From Halarsenatibacter sp964630835 (GTDB lineage Bacteria; Bacillota; Halanaerobiia; Halanaerobiales; Halarsenatibacteraceae): a stretch of DNA of 13,843 nucleotides. Below, in pieces: positions 13,569-13,843 of this stretch. The translations under genes and the position numbers were made by a program. A model generated the notes under the pieces. The model was not told the DNA's origin. It worked only from the letters and a program-made list of their open reading frames with translations, and ran no database searches. The stretch covers positions 1 to 13,843 of the forward strand of contig CAZVZM010000056.1 of assembly GCA_964630835.1 (NCBI GenBank). The letters are read 5' to 3'. The first letter of the stretch is position 1; each line of letters starts with the position of its first letter.

Positions 13569-13843
13569 ATGAAAAAGTTATTCATCACGATGCTGGCAGT
13601 ATTTGTCGCGGTTGGAATTTTAGGCGGCGCTGCTTCCGCTTCGGAACCAGGAGAACTGCTGATCTGGGCGGATGCTGACCGACTGGAAGTAATGGAACAG
13701 TTCCAGGATGAGTGGGAGGACTGGCTTGGTGTTCCTATAACTTTCCACGAGAAAAGTTTTGACGCTATCAATGATGATCTGGCCGTGGAGGCCCCTGCCG
13801 GAGAGGGTCCGGATATTTTCATCGGAGCCCACGACTGGCTGGG
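13569..13843 (+). CDS. malE: Maltose/maltodextrin ABC transporter substrate-binding protein, 5' part (3' end outside window)
   Basis: Only the first 91 residues are inside the window. They show a signal peptide (MKKLFITM and a hydrophobic run, likely cut after ASA at residue 24, with no lipobox cysteine in the visible part). The mature start ELLIWADADRLEVMEQFQDEW matches the first strand and helix of MalE-type proteins. The segment APAGEGPDIFIGAHDWLG is a strong signature of maltose/maltodextrin binders. The protein should capture maltodextrins outside the membrane and deliver them to an ABC permease, whose genes would be expected downstream (not visible). AGGAGGA lies five bases before the ATG. 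The 244-base gap after the GH13 gene carries a hairpin but no clear terminator or malR-type operator, so it may be expressed with or apart from the upstream genes. Confidence 0.85.
   Translation, partial: MKKLFITMLAVFVAVGILGGAASASEPGELLIWADADRLEVMEQFQDEWEDWLGVPITFHEKSFDAINDDLAVEAPAGEGPDIFIGAHDWL

Overview
The window looks like chromosomal DNA from an anaerobic, probably halophilic Firmicute of the Halanaerobiales type. Three things suggest this. Several proteins, mainly the exported or membrane-anchored ones, are very rich in Asp and Glu. Ribosome binding sites are strong and purine-rich. The gene set is fermentative (a flavin/Fe-S NADH module and maltodextrin use). Base composition is moderate rather than very AT-rich, which would fit a Halarsenatibacter-like genome better than Halanaerobium. 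That placement is inference; there is no rRNA in the window. All convincing genes are on the + strand.

Region 1 (1-3322) is a redox operon. It holds the 3' end of a NuoF/HndC/HydB-type NADH-oxidising subunit and a 240-residue Fe-S adaptor whose N-terminal part looks like NuoG/HydA and whose C-terminal part looks like RnfC. Next comes an exported, extremely acidic protein with six tandem FMN-binding (RnfG/NqrC-like) domains. Together they suggest a path from NADH through Fe-S clusters to covalently bound flavins outside the membrane. A strong intrinsic terminator (3448-3498) follows, with a promoter-like sequence touching it.

Region 2 (3683-7346) holds loosely connected single genes. They are a membrane-anchored acidic protein of unknown function, nicotinate phosphoribosyltransferase (pncB, NAD salvage) behind its own promoter, a roughly 400-base non-coding stretch with several dyads, and a degenerate receiver + degenerate GGDEF protein. 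That protein has lost the GGDEF catalytic motif but keeps the RxxD inhibitory site at exact spacing, as in PopA-type c-di-GMP receptors.

Region 3 (7553-13843) is a maltodextrin locus. It contains a secreted GH13 enzyme with a CBM48-like starch-binding module, a MalR-like LacI-family regulator, a cytoplasmic GH13 neopullulanase/cyclomaltodextrinase, and the start of a MalE-type ABC substrate-binding protein. Two almost identical operators (core CAAACGTTT) lie before the secreted amylase and before the regulator. They suggest a self-regulated switch: extracellular starch breakdown, uptake through MalE and its permease (beyond the window), then intracellular hydrolysis.
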